The notes: a model not told the origin generated them from the letters alone. 64,000 nt of DNA from Candidatus Bathyarchaeota archaeon (GCA_026014725.1 JAOZHV010000026.1:186001-250000); one strand, 5' to 3'; positions 7,511 through 15,782 are shown, counted from the stretch's first letter. Program-made: numbers and translations.

Positions 7511-8209
7511 ATGTTGGACAAAACTCCTGTGGTCGAGGCAATAGACGTAAAGAAAACTTACATGCTTGGGAAAATCCCAGTGGAAGCTCTAAGAGGCGTA
7601 AACTTGTGTGTTGATAGTGGTGACTTCGTCTCGATATTAGGGCCATCGGGGAGTGGCAAATCAACGATGCTAAACCTCGTTGGCGCTCTTGACAGACCAA
7701 CTTCAGGTACCCTCTTGATTGACGGCGTTGATATTTGTAAGCTCAATGACGATCAGCTTGCTAACTTGAGGTTGAAAATTGGGTTTGTTTTCCAGTTTTT
7801 TAATTTAATTCCAAGGTTTACCGCCCGTGACAATGTTGAATTAGCGATGTCGATTGCCAACACGAGCAAGGCTCAGAGAAGAAAGCGCGCGGAAGAGCTT
7901 TTGGAAACCGTCGGCTTAAAAGACCGCATCAAGCATAAGCCCGCTGAGCTTAGCGGTGGGCAACAGCAACGTGTAGCAATCGCGCGTGCGTTGGCAAATA
8001 ATCCCAAGTTCTTATTGCTTGATGAGCCCACTGGAAACGTTGACTCTAAAACCGCGGGCGAAGTTTTAGCGTTAATCAAAAAGCTCAACATTGAAGATAA
8101 GGTTAGCATAATCATGGTTACTCATGATCAGCGCTTGGCAAAAGAAGCGAGAAGAACCGTCCAAATGTTTGACGGCGTAATAACTTCTGATAAGGTGAAT
8201 GGTCAATGA
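7511..8209 (+). CDS. ABC transporter ATPase, MacB/LolD type
   Basis: A 232-residue ATPase of the MacB/LolD/FtsE group, whose partners are FtsX-like permeases. It has Walker A GPSGSGKST, Q-loop FQFFNLIPRFTARDNVELAM, signature LSGGQQQRVAIARAL and Walker B FLLLDEPTGNVDSKT. GTGAAGGA lies directly before ATG 7511, and the TATA box near 7456 puts the transcript start at about 7485, so 7511 is favoured over TTG 7493. It overlaps the permease by 4 bp (ATGA). Control by the 7423 operator is inferred. Confidence 0.9.
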   Translation: MLDKTPVVEAIDVKKTYMLGKIPVEALRGVNLCVDSGDFVSILGPSGSGKSTMLNLVGALDRPTSGTLLIDGVDICKLNDDQLANLRLKIGFVFQFFNLIPRFTARDNVELAMSIANTSKAQRRKRAEELLETVGLKDRIKHKPAELSGGQQQRVAIARALANNPKFLLLDEPTGNVDSKTAGEVLALIKKLNIEDKVSIIMVTHDQRLAKEARRTVQMFDGVITSDKVNGQ

Positions 8210-9510
8210 AAACTGTAGATATTCTCGGTTACTCTTTTAGTGCCATAAAACTCCGCAAACTTCGTGCAGCACTAACTACTCTCGGTGTCGTCATCGGGAT
8301 CGCCGCCATAGTAGCCCTGCTATCTATCACTCAAGGTTTACAAGCAACCATAACTAACCAGCTTAATCAAGGGTTATCAGCCAACACGCTGATTGTTACA
8401 GCGGGTAGCAGCATTTTAGCCGGTGGAGGTGGGGGTGGTGGAGGCGCTGGTGGAGCTTTTGGCGGAAGCACTGATAATTCTGGGTTTAGGCTCTACGTTA
8501 ACTATACCAGCGAGATAGAAGCGTTATCGCCGGATATAGTGGCAACTGCAGCTTTGATTTCGCGTAGTGGGTATGTTCAAACAGATAACCTCAACAGAAC
8601 AGTAACCATTTACGGCGTAGACTTCGAGAAGTACTCGCAAGCGTACAGCACAACCTTTGTGGTTCAAGAAGGAACTATACCCTTAAGTCCTTCTGAGGAT
8701 GAGGTAGTTGTTGGGACACGTGTTAATCAGCCTGGGCAAAACGGCACCATTTACTTCACTGCTGGCGATAGAATCAATGTTACATGGACAAACGCAACTG
8801 TACTGCCGCCAGTAAACCAATCATATACTGCAGATGTTTCAGGCGTACTCCAGCGAATCGGCGGTTTCGGTATCGGTGGTCCATCTGACACAGGCGTTTA
8901 CATCCCTCTTGAGAAGGCTCAGAGTTTCTTTGGAACTGATCAGTGTGATATGATAATCGTTAAACTCAGCAGTAGCGATAACGCAACGATAACTAATGTT
9001 TCTAAAGCTATAACGGACTACTTTGGTGACCAAGTCTCTGTCATATCTTCAACTGCAGTGTTAAGCTTGCTTTCAAACATTTTCGGAACCATACAATTGT
9101 TCCTCGGCGGCATCGCAGCGATTTCCCTTTTAGTAGCAGGCATCGGAATAATGAACATAATGATAGTCTCGCTTATCGAGCGTACACGGGAAATAGGCAT
9201 CCTCAAAGCATTAGGCATGAAAAGCAGAACCGTGCTGACAATATTCCTAGGCGAATCCGTAATTATCGGCTTAATCGGCGCTGTACTCGGCATAATCTCA
9301 GGCTGGGCATTATCAATCGTCACCGCAAGCGTTCTGTCTGCTGGCGGATTCTTTGGCAATCAAACATCATTCGCCATAACTCCGCTTCTTACACCCACTG
9401 TGATTATTGGCGCTTTAGGCTTTGGAGTTGGCGTTAGCGTAATCTTTGCTCTCTACCCAGCGTGGCGTGCGTCAAAGCTCAAACCAGTAGAAGCCTTAAG
9501 ATACGAATAA
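8206..9510 (+). CDS. MacB-type ABC transporter permease
   Basis: A 434-residue FtsX/MacB-family permease. One N-terminal membrane helix (about 22-46) is followed by a large extracytoplasmic domain (about 47-285), then three C-terminal helices with the FtsX motif SLIERTREIGILKALGMKSR and the family ending LKPVEALRYE. Such proteins transmit ATP-driven motion to export peptides, lipids or drugs. Oddly, the start of the extracytoplasmic domain carries an almost pure glycine tract at about residues 73-87, probably a flexible linker. It is translationally coupled to its ATPase. Confidence 0.9.
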   Translation: MKTVDILGYSFSAIKLRKLRAALTTLGVVIGIAAIVALLSITQGLQATITNQLNQGLSANTLIVTAGSSILAGGGGGGGGAGGAFGGSTDNSGFRLYVNYTSEIEALSPDIVATAALISRSGYVQTDNLNRTVTIYGVDFEKYSQAYSTTFVVQEGTIPLSPSEDEVVVGTRVNQPGQNGTIYFTAGDRINVTWTNATVLPPVNQSYTADVSGVLQRIGGFGIGGPSDTGVYIPLEKAQSFFGTDQCDMIIVKLSSSDNATITNVSKAITDYFGDQVSVISSTAVLSLLSNIFGTIQLFLGGIAAISLLVAGIGIMNIMIVSLIERTREIGILKALGMKSRTVLTIFLGESVIIGLIGAVLGIISGWALSIVTASVLSAGGFFGNQTSFAITPLLTPTVIIGALGFGVGVSVIFALYPAWRASKLKPVEALRYE

Positions 9511-9525
9511 AGGGGACATATTGTG

Positions 9526-9696
9526 ATGAGTACCCTTTGTTCGAAATGCCCTTTTTTTCAGTTGCCACCTAAAATCAGACGCAAAAACTCAAGAAAAAGA
9601 TGCCGCATAGAACCTCAAAGACAACTGCGAATCTACAAATGCAATGACTTCCCAAACCGCCTCTTAACCTTTTCAAAGCCTTCGGAGAAGCTTTAA
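9526..9696 (+). CDS. Very small cysteine-pair protein
   Basis: An ATG at 9526, preceded by AGGGG, opens a 56-residue frame: MSTLCSKCPFFQLPPK, then RRKNSRKRCRIEPQRQLR and IYKCNDFPNRLLTFSK. A CxxC pair followed by two further cysteines spaced about 18 apart suggests a small zinc-binding module, and the centre is strongly basic. It lies 15 bp downstream of the MacB permease and may be part of that transcript. Family unknown. Its 3' end overlaps a relic of a second MacB C-terminus in another frame. Confidence 0.55.
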   Translation: MSTLCSKCPFFQLPPKIRRKNSRKRCRIEPQRQLRIYKCNDFPNRLLTFSKPSEKL

Positions 9697-9707
9697 GATA
9701 CGAGTAG
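9675..9707 (+). pseudogene. Relic of a second MacB-permease C-terminus
   Basis: In a frame different from the overlapping small gene, this segment encodes KAFGEALRYE and a stop, close to the KPVEALRYE end of the complete permease at 9481-9510. The two DNA tails agree from GAAGC through TTAAGATACGA. The likely origin is a duplicated permease gene reduced to its last codons. The match is short, so chance cannot be ruled out. Confidence 0.35.
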
Positions 9708-9734
9708 CATAAAGGGTATTAAGGAGCTTTCTGC

Positions 9735-10184
9735 TTGAAGAGACGCTTGTATCCTAAACAACCCATCGTAGGCGTCGGTGCAGTCATAGTTGACCGAGGC
9801 AAAATTGTTCTCATTAAACGAGGGAACGAGCCGAGCAAAGGAAAATGGACAATTCCCGGTGGACTTGTTGAGCTTGGAGAAAGCCTCGAAGAAACAGTCA
9901 TTCGTGAAGCTCAAGAGGAAACCTGCCTAGAAGTAGTCAATCCTCGCTTAATTGATGTGGTTAATTACGTTGACTTGGATGCTCAGGGCGCCGTCAAATC
10001 TCATTACATAATAATCGATTATTTAGTAGAGGTCAAAAGCGGCACCATGAGGGCTGCAAGCGACGCCGCCGAACTGCAGTGGGTCCCTTTTGACGAAGTG
10101 GAAAGTTATGATTTAACAGCATCTTTTCGATTGTTTTTTAGAAACAACCGTGAAAAATTAGCGAAAATGAGTTCATACCGCTAA
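9735..10184 (+). CDS. NUDIX hydrolase
   Basis: A 149-residue NUDIX domain protein. After QPIVGVGAVIVDRGKIVLIK comes the Nudix box at about 43-65 (GLVELGESLEETVIREAQEE), which supplies the glutamates for magnesium. The usual glycine after EE is replaced by TC. The later HYIIIDYLVEV and AAELQWVPFDEVE fit the ADP-ribose / nucleoside-diphosphate-X group, but the substrate cannot be read from sequence. Start TTG at 9735 lies after AAGGAGC. It is probably monocistronic. Confidence 0.88.
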   Translation: MKRRLYPKQPIVGVGAVIVDRGKIVLIKRGNEPSKGKWTIPGGLVELGESLEETVIREAQEETCLEVVNPRLIDVVNYVDLDAQGAVKSHYIIIDYLVEVKSGTMRAASDAAELQWVPFDEVESYDLTASFRLFFRNNREKLAKMSSYR

Positions 10185-10213
10185 GAATATGCTTTTACGC
10201 TTTACTGATTGGG

Positions 10214-10240
10214 TGTTCCAGAGTTGGAACAAAATGTTCC
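10214..10240. promoter_or_regulatory. TGTTCCA-N4-TGGAACA operator with an extra half-site
   Basis: A perfect dyad at 10214-10231 has 7-bp arms TGTTCCA and TGGAACA around GAGT. A third half-site TGTTCC follows at 10235-10240. Directly after it comes a TATA-like CTAAATAT at 10251-10258, about 32 bp before the ATG at 10290. The position, against the upstream edge of the TATA box, is where an activator or a TFB-blocking repressor would bind. The regulator is not identifiable from this window. Confidence 0.6.
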
Positions 10241-10289
10241 GTAGGGAGAACTAAATATCGCTTGGCATGATTATTATTGGATGGGAACA

Positions 10290-11126
10290 ATGAAAAAGGG
10301 AACTTACACCTTGGTGTTAAGCATTTTAGTTGCCTTTTTGGCTGGAACACAAACCATACAAGCGCAACATACTGCTGGTGATCAAGCGTTTATCCTTGCT
10401 TCGCCACTAACCATAACCTCTCCAGCCAACACCACTTACAGTTCAGGATTGGTAACACTGAACATAACAGTCAAAACAATGCTAAACCCAAGCACCTCAA
10501 ACATAACAATGACGTACAGCATCAACGGAAAAACAAACACAACAATCAACACACAAACAACATTTGTGCCCATATGGGCAGAAATAACCTATGCTAACGG
10601 CACAAAAACCCAAGGCATCTCTATACAATCATACTACTTGATTTCGGCAATCGCAAATCTGCCAGAATTATCTGAAGGCTCACACAACATAACCGTGTAC
10701 GCAAAATACGATTTTTCAGCAGACTCACGCCAAATTGGATTTGACGAAAAAACAGTCTACTTTACAGTAAACGACGGCAAGCCGCCGACCATATCAAACT
10801 TGTCGCTTGAAAGCAAAACCTACAGCCAAAACGCTTTGCCATTAAACTTTACCATTGATCAGCCAACTTCGTGGATAGGCTATTCGCTTGATGGAAAAGA
10901 GAACGTTACCATCACTGGAAACACAACCCTTACAGGAATAGCCAACGGACAACACAGTTTAACAGTCTACGCTAACGATACCGCTGGAAACATGGGCGTT
11001 TCTCAAACAGTAAACTTCACCGTAGCGCTACCTTTAGACTTAAGCTACGCGGTAGCTGGCACAACAATTATTGCAGTGGCTGTTTCGGTTATTCTCTTGT
11101 TAAGAATTAAGGTTAGAAAAGAATAG
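10290..11126 (+). CDS. Secreted, membrane-anchored Ig-like domain protein
   Basis: The 278-residue protein starts with a signal peptide (MKKGTYTLVLSILVAFLAGTQTIQA) and ends with one membrane helix (about 249-272) and a short basic tail, so it is anchored with the bulk outside. The body has many NxS/T sites and two beta-rich repeats containing ITSPANTTYSSG and NDTAGNMGVSQTVNFTV, the pattern of archaeal Ig-like surface domains. ATG 10290 gives the compact signal peptide; ATG 10281 is possible. It converges with herA and overlaps its end by 27 bp. Function unknown, likely surface binding. Confidence 0.75.
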   Translation: MKKGTYTLVLSILVAFLAGTQTIQAQHTAGDQAFILASPLTITSPANTTYSSGLVTLNITVKTMLNPSTSNITMTYSINGKTNTTINTQTTFVPIWAEITYANGTKTQGISIQSYYLISAIANLPELSEGSHNITVYAKYDFSADSRQIGFDEKTVYFTVNDGKPPTISNLSLESKTYSQNALPLNFTIDQPTSWIGYSLDGKENVTITGNTTLTGIANGQHSLTVYANDTAGNMGVSQTVNFTVALPLDLSYAVAGTTIIAVAVSVILLLRIKVRKE

Positions 11127-12563
11127 CCTAGTCTCACCCATCGTCTTAACGTCTAAAGCGCGCACGCGGGCAACGATTGGAAAATCCCTAACAACCTTAC
11201 CCAAAGTTAAGCAATGATGAGGTGGCAAGTCACGTGCAATGCTGCGAACGGTTTCTGCATCCACGCGAGCGGCTCGGCTCACAACATCTAAATCGTGTTC
11301 ATTTGTGAAGTTGAATAGGAATATGTTGTCGGCTTGGCGGTAGATGGTTTCTTGGATGGTGTCAGGCTGGTTAGTTATGAACGTCGTGAATATTCCGTAA
11401 TGGCGCATGCGAGTCACGATATCATCCCAGTAAGTCTCACGCAGATACAAGTGGGCTTCCTCAGCAAACAAGAAAACTGCTTTGAGCTTCCAGCTTGAAA
11501 GAGAATCAACCAGTTTGCCCAAAACATATTCTACGACAATTTGGCGGTCAATGTTTGATGTGTTTTTTAAGTTAATGACTATAGCGCCGCCATGTTCCTT
11601 GGCTTTCAGCAAAGTCTCATCAAGGAGCGTTGCCTCACCAGGGCAGTCAGTGAAAAAACCCGAGTTAACAAACGAGTGAAAACGCGAAGCCAACGCGTCA
11701 CGCACATGCTGATTACAATTTAAATCACGGATCGCCTCGCCAAGTTCCTGCATTGAAAGTTTTCCGCGCTCTTTGAGCGATTTCCAAAGACGCCTAAACT
11801 CACGCGCAGAAGTCCCAGGCAAATGCAGCGCATTTACGAGTATACCCATGACTGTGTTTAGGTGCAATTGCTCGAGCGCCACTTTGAAATTTTGCGAAGG
11901 CGTGAGCGCGTGAATTTTATCGTAGTAGATGTTTCTTTTGCCGTCGTTAGTCATGCCCAGACTCGTGTACTCGCCATTCAAGTCGAAGATAACAACGGTT
12001 GCTTTAAAGCCGACTAGGTTCACCATCAAGAGCTTGGAGAGATGAGATTTGCCGCAGCCCTTCTTGCCCGTAATAATGTTTAATGTGCCATCGATTGAGG
12101 AGGCATCAATGGTGAGAAGGGTGGAGTCTTTGGTTCCGCCTAGAATTATGGGTAGTGTGCCATCGACTTTTGCCAGCTTCATAAGCATTGGAATGGAGAG
12201 TTTCTTTATTGTGGATTGCGAGCGACTCGGCAACCAACTGCTACTTGGGCTTAGCATCTCGTTCTGCAATGTGGCGCGGATTTTACAAATTAACAGGCTT
12301 GCATCTTGAATGTAGGTTATGTGTGGAGCGATTTCCATGGGGTCGATGTCTTCGCCTTGAAGCGGTTCGCCACCATCTGGGAGCGTGCGCAATAACTCTT
12401 CAAGCACACCTGGTACTGCGGCGAATTGGGCATCAATTACTTGGGCGATTAGTGCTTTGCCCGCATCCGCGTCTTCAACAAGTAGGTAGTCGCCTTTTTC
12501 TGCGCTCTCCGTGGGAAAACTGATGACTTGCAGGATGTTGCCTTCTTTTTTGTAGAGTTTCAT
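11100..12563 (-). CDS. herA: HerA-type DNA translocase/helicase
   Basis: The 487-residue ATPase is HerA, the hexameric translocase that works with NurA in archaeal DNA end resection. An N-terminal HAS-barrel-like region (1-100) precedes the RecA/FtsK-like core with Walker A GKKGCGKS at 166-173, IFDLNGEY at about 192 and Walker B AVFLFAEEAH at 362-371. TTFITNQPDTI fits the sensor region. ATG 12563 is chosen because it overlaps the nurA stop by 4 bp and gives the normal N-terminus. Mre11 and Rad50, frequent partners, are not in this window. Confidence 0.9.
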   Translation of the reverse strand: MKLYKKEGNILQVISFPTESAEKGDYLLVEDADAGKALIAQVIDAQFAAVPGVLEELLRTLPDGGEPLQGEDIDPMEIAPHITYIQDASLLICKIRATLQNEMLSPSSSWLPSRSQSTIKKLSIPMLMKLAKVDGTLPIILGGTKDSTLLTIDASSIDGTLNIITGKKGCGKSHLSKLLMVNLVGFKATVVIFDLNGEYTSLGMTNDGKRNIYYDKIHALTPSQNFKVALEQLHLNTVMGILVNALHLPGTSAREFRRLWKSLKERGKLSMQELGEAIRDLNCNQHVRDALASRFHSFVNSGFFTDCPGEATLLDETLLKAKEHGGAIVINLKNTSNIDRQIVVEYVLGKLVDSLSSWKLKAVFLFAEEAHLYLRETYWDDIVTRMRHYGIFTTFITNQPDTIQETIYRQADNIFLFNFTNEHDLDVVSRAARVDAETVRSIARDLPPHHCLTLGKVVRDFPIVARVRALDVKTMGETRLFFSNLNS

Positions 12564-13636
12564 GCATAAGCCTCCCCGCTTCCGAATGGCCCAAAGAGGA
12601 GTTTGTGCATGTCTGGTCGGTTGATGATTTGGATGCCGTGTTTGCGTGTGAGGAAATGCTTGATGGCTAAGACCTCGTTGGCAGTGAACGTGCAAAGAAT
12701 ATGCGATAGCCTGAGTGTTTCGGGGTAGCTTTGGCTGTAGATGTCGTTGCCGAGAAGCCTTTGGATAGCTTCAATTCGCTGAGAAAAGTCAGTTTCTTTG
12801 TCTATATCCAATCTGAATGCAATGTTTGCCTTGTTGAGCCTTGCCACGTAAACTTCACCTAACAGAACTTGGGGAGGTTTAGAGCGTAAGCCCACTGTCT
12901 CTAGTAAGTATGGTGGTTCTTGTTTTGGAAGCTGTTCAGTTATGAGGACACCGTTGGCGCGTAGTGTGGTTGCTTTGGAGAACGCTAAAACGGTTGTGTT
13001 GTTTCTTCTTGCGTAGCTGAGGATTTCTTTTAGGCGTTGTGCAGGAGTTTCAGGAGTACCAGACGTTAGGGAACCGTCAAAGAGGAGTACACCGTTGTTT
13101 ACGGTTTTTGCAAGCATGATTTGTAGCCAACGCTCCAGTAGACTGGCGAGTCTGAGGGGCATCTGCATGATGTTGGGAGCCGCTTGATGCATGCTACCGT
13201 AGGTTGTGCTAAAGTATGCCCGCTCAAGCGTATTGTAAAGTTGATTTTTGTTATCTTCAGTAATATGAAAAATGAAAGGTCCAAGCCGCGTGTATTTGTA
13301 GGTGCGGTTTTGCCGCCAAGTGGTTGCGCCCCTCACGGCGACTAACATGCCTGTGCTGGTTTCGCCGATTTTTATGGTTGAAGTGTCTATGGCGGCGATT
13401 ATTGTTTCTTGGTGGTCGGGCTTTAGGGTGATTGGCTGTTGTTTGAGCTGGAGGTTGTGGGGGTATTGCTCGGTCGTGTTTAGTTGTTGAAATTGCTGGT
13501 TTAGCTGTAAGGGTTGCTGTTGGACTTGCTTGAGTGAGTAGAGGCTTTGTTCTAGAAAGCGTTGTGGGAGGATTGTGTCTATGGCGAGTTGTGGAAAATT
13601 ATATTTGTTAGTAATTGTATATTGTTCAATCACCAT
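12560..13636 (-). CDS. nurA: NurA nuclease
   Basis: A 358-residue NurA-family 5'-3' nuclease. The metal-binding aspartates of the family fit D84 in IIAAIDTSTI and D187 in VLLFDGSL. The N-terminal region (about 30-70) is unusually rich in glutamine, reflecting an A/C-rich coding strand. The ATGA overlap with herA shows coupled synthesis of the complex that resects double-strand breaks. It diverges from the winged-helix gene at 13766 across a short symmetric intergenic region. Confidence 0.88.
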   Translation of the reverse strand: MVIEQYTITNKYNFPQLAIDTILPQRFLEQSLYSLKQVQQQPLQLNQQFQQLNTTEQYPHNLQLKQQPITLKPDHQETIIAAIDTSTIKIGETSTGMLVAVRGATTWRQNRTYKYTRLGPFIFHITEDNKNQLYNTLERAYFSTTYGSMHQAAPNIMQMPLRLASLLERWLQIMLAKTVNNGVLLFDGSLTSGTPETPAQRLKEILSYARRNNTTVLAFSKATTLRANGVLITEQLPKQEPPYLLETVGLRSKPPQVLLGEVYVARLNKANIAFRLDIDKETDFSQRIEAIQRLLGNDIYSQSYPETLRLSHILCTFTANEVLAIKHFLTRKHGIQIINRPDMHKLLFGPFGSGEAYA

Positions 13637-13765
13637 GATTCACCAATATTCAATAAATCTAATGGTGAAATATTTAAATATTGTGCATGCGCATCTTGCA
13701 CAATACAATATACAATAGGTGACAAATTGACAGATACCCCGCGAAACCAACCAATACGCGTAAAA
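13637..13765. promoter_or_regulatory. Divergent promoter region with nested inverted repeats
   Basis: The 129-bp gap between nurA and the winged-helix gene is dense in symmetry: TTCACCA near 13640 against TGGTGAA near 13663; the palindrome AATATTTAAATATT at about 13669-13682, a plausible TATA box for both strands; and TTGTGCA...TGCACAA with a 9-bp spacer at about 13681-13703. The 12-mer ACAATATACAAT at 13705-13716 is the reverse complement of 13614-13625 inside nurA. The arrangement suggests joint control of the two transcripts. Confidence 0.5.
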
Positions 13766-14134
13766 ATGAAAATAGGTGAAATTGAGTTCGAAATTGAAGC
13801 CCAACCAGACCAAATCCAAAGCACAGTCGATAAAATTCTATCCACTGTCACCGACCGCCTAAAAAACACTAACCTAAGCCAGATTGTGGAACGACCAGCA
13901 CCACCGCCAAGAGCTGAAACTTGCAGAGGTGTAATCACAAAACTATGGGAAGAAAACTGGTTTGGCGAGCCAAAAAGTCTCGATGAAGTGCACAGTGAAC
14001 TTGCACGACGCGGCTACCACTACGACCGAACCGCAGTCGCCCACGCGCTGGTTGATTTAGTCAAAGACAACGTGCTAACCCGCATCGGCAAACCACGTCG
14101 ATACCAATATGCACAAAAAAGACCACCAACATAA
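13766..14134 (+). CDS. Winged-helix protein divergent from nurA-herA
   Basis: The 122-residue product starts MKIGEIEFEIEAQPDQIQ. An N-terminal amphipathic region is followed by a proline-rich linker (RPAPPPRAET) and a C-terminal winged-helix domain: VITKLWEENWFGEPKSLDEV, ARRGYHYDRTAVAHALVDLV, LTRIGKPRRYQY. The frame is open back to 13562, but ATG 13766 gives a sensible N-terminus and leaves the shared promoter free. Either a regulator of the divergent operon or a DNA-associated accessory protein; no named family was recognised. Confidence 0.7.
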   Translation: MKIGEIEFEIEAQPDQIQSTVDKILSTVTDRLKNTNLSQIVERPAPPPRAETCRGVITKLWEENWFGEPKSLDEVHSELARRGYHYDRTAVAHALVDLVKDNVLTRIGKPRRYQYAQKRPPT

Positions 14135-14182
14135 CTGCTTCTGATACTGACAACTGGTGATTGACTTCCATTTTTGCTATCT

Positions 14183-14316
14183 ATATTTGCATCATATTAG
14201 GATATCCATGCAGAACCCTGAGGGTGGTAGGTTCTATTGGCGCTTTTTCAATCCCTTAGCATGCTGAAAAAACAGGCGCTTTAAATAGGTGGATAGGGGT
14301 AGCGACAGAGCAACAA
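14183..14316 (-). repeat. Composite A-B dispersed element (copy 2, inverted)
   Basis: Read on the minus strand, module A (14316 to 14271) is TTGTTGCTCTGTCGCTACC, CCTATCCACCTATTTAAAGC, and module B (14251 to 14183) begins TTGAAAAAGCGCCAATAG, ACCTACCACCC and continues to CCTAATATGATGC. The order, spacing and much of the sequence match 34861-34993 and, with an insertion, 49161-49423. It fills most of the gap between two genes and carries no open frame. It could encode a small RNA from its own TATA-like core or be a MITE-like remnant. Confidence 0.65.
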
Positions 14317-14473
14317 ATCTCGCGCATTTATATTATTTTAAGGTAAAGAAAAAACAAGGCTATAGCAATGGTTTTAGCTTAATGTCATGACCTTATTTGC
14401 ATTATATTCAGCATGAAAAAGCAATCATTTTAGTGCTTAAAAGCCCCTTTATAAATAGATGATGTTATATACT

Positions 14474-14494
14474 CCCTATGTTATTTAAATAGGG
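14474..14494. promoter_or_regulatory. TATA box of the TBP gene inside a CCCTAT/ATAGGG dyad
   Basis: A 21-bp element has arms CCCTAT and ATAGGG around GTTATTTAA. The centre is the TATA box, about 25-30 bp before the tbp ATG at 14511, so the leader is only a few bases. Read on the minus strand it gives CCCTATTTAAAT, close to the core of dispersed module A. This may allow TBP or a partner to control its own gene; that is inference. Confidence 0.55.
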
Positions 14495-14510
14495 AAAGCC
14501 GTGAGTTGAC

Positions 14511-15074
14511 ATGAGTAAACGAAAACCCATCATCAGCATTCAAAACATCGTAGCCTCAGTCTCACTTAACCAAAAAATAGACTTACAAAAAATAGTGGAG
14601 AAATTCCCACAAACAGAATACAACCCATCCGTTTTCCCAGGCTTAGTTTTCCGCCTCAAAAAACCCAAAACAGCTACCCTTATCTTCGGAACAGGCAAAA
14701 TGGTCTGCACAGGCGCTAAATCTGAAAAAGAATCCCGAAGCGCCGTAGAAAAAGTCGTCAAAGAACTCCGAAGCGAAGGCATACAGATCACAGAAAAACC
14801 AATCGTAAACATCCAAAACATTGTCGCATCCGCGGAACTAGGCGGAGAAATCGACTTAGAAAGCTTAGTCTACAAACTCAGCCGCGTAATGTACGAACCT
14901 GAACAGTTCCCAGGCGCAGTCTACCGCATGGACGAACCAAAAGTCGTCTTTCTTATCTTCAGTGCAGGCAAACTCGTATGTGTCGGAGCCAAAAAAGAAG
15001 AACAAGTCTACGAGGCAGTCGACAAAATCCAACAGCTTCTCGAAGAAAAAGAGCTCATCTACTATCCATCCTAA
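14511..15074 (+). CDS. tbp: TATA-box binding protein (TBP)
   Basis: The 187-residue protein is the archaeal general transcription factor TBP. The two saddle repeats are clear: ISIQNIVASVSLNQKIDLQKI paired with VNIQNIVASAELGGEIDLESL (the shared IQNIVAS begins at about residues 10 and 100), and FPGLVFRLKKPKTATLIFGTGKMVCTGAK paired with FPGAVYRMDEPKVVFLIFSAGKLVCVGAK (each abbreviated here by its FPG..CxGAK ends). Length and repeat spacing are normal. It converges with the nucleotidyltransferase gene with a 3-bp gap. Only one TBP gene lies in the window. Confidence 0.97.
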   Translation: MSKRKPIISIQNIVASVSLNQKIDLQKIVEKFPQTEYNPSVFPGLVFRLKKPKTATLIFGTGKMVCTGAKSEKESRSAVEKVVKELRSEGIQITEKPIVNIQNIVASAELGGEIDLESLVYKLSRVMYEPEQFPGAVYRMDEPKVVFLIFSAGKLVCVGAKKEEQVYEAVDKIQQLLEEKELIYYPS

Positions 15075-15077
15075 CCC

Positions 15078-15782
15078 TTATTTTCTTATCCTACGCCGAA
15101 CCGCAGGATTGGCATCCGCCAACTTTTTTAGCGCCAATTCAAAAGTCTCATCCTGACCCAATTCTTTTTTGACAAATACACCCGTTCTGCCAACTTTATC
15201 ACGCTTAGTTAGAGCATGAATTCTATCCAGCACCGTGTCAACCGTGATGCCTAAAACTTTAGCAACAATTTCTTCCCTGCCCATAATGCTACTTTCAACA
15301 TGTCCAAACTCAGTCGGCTCCACAAGCATAAGCCGCTTATCTACACCAGCAACACGAACTCCGTTCTCAAGCTGACTCAAGTTTGCTTCGCCGCCAAACC
15401 TGTAAAATTCACGTTCAACCCTGCGCATTTCCATAAGCGGAAAAGACACGAATGTGTTCCCGTTAATTTCTATGTGTGCTTTCATTGCGTATGTTGGTGT
15501 AGCTTGAACAATCAAACGTGCATTGGCTTTGATTTTGGCATTTTGGAGAGCTGTTTCAACTAAGAAACTGCTTTGTATTTCAGGGATGAAAACGTCAACG
15601 TCACTGTTGCAGTTAACGTCGCCTCTTGCCACACTACCATGCACGATTGATTGCAAATGGAACACTTCTAAAGCCTTCATTACGTCAATGGCTTTTTCTC
15701 GAAGCGTCTTTAACAGTTCCCAATGCTTTTTGGTATAATTTACTTCTTTGTATTCTGCACGTTTAGTTGGTGCAACAGCCAT
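15078..15782 (-). CDS. Archaeal nucleotidyltransferase-domain protein
   Basis: A 234-residue protein with the nucleotidyltransferase motif GSVARGDVNCNSDVDVFIP (about 49-67: GS, then D-x-D as metal ligands). The region after this contains RLIVQATPTYAMKAHIEING and a conserved R-rich C-terminus ADANPAVRRRIRK. It resembles the archaea-specific COG1665 group, whose substrate is unknown. Alternative roles include tRNA or antibiotic nucleotidylation, which I cannot separate by eye. It diverges from the tRNA thiolation gene at 15863. Confidence 0.78.
   Translation of the reverse strand: MAVAPTKRAEYKEVNYTKKHWELLKTLREKAIDVMKALEVFHLQSIVHGSVARGDVNCNSDVDVFIPEIQSSFLVETALQNAKIKANARLIVQATPTYAMKAHIEINGNTFVSFPLMEMRRVEREFYRFGGEANLSQLENGVRVAGVDKRLMLVEPTEFGHVESSIMGREEIVAKVLGITVDTVLDRIHALTKRDKVGRTGVFVKKELGQDETFELALKKLADANPAVRRRIRK

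Noticed and set aside
13562-13765. N-terminal extension of the winged-helix gene back to 13562
   Set aside because: It would run through the divergent promoter and part of nurA; ATG 13766 gives a sensible protein.
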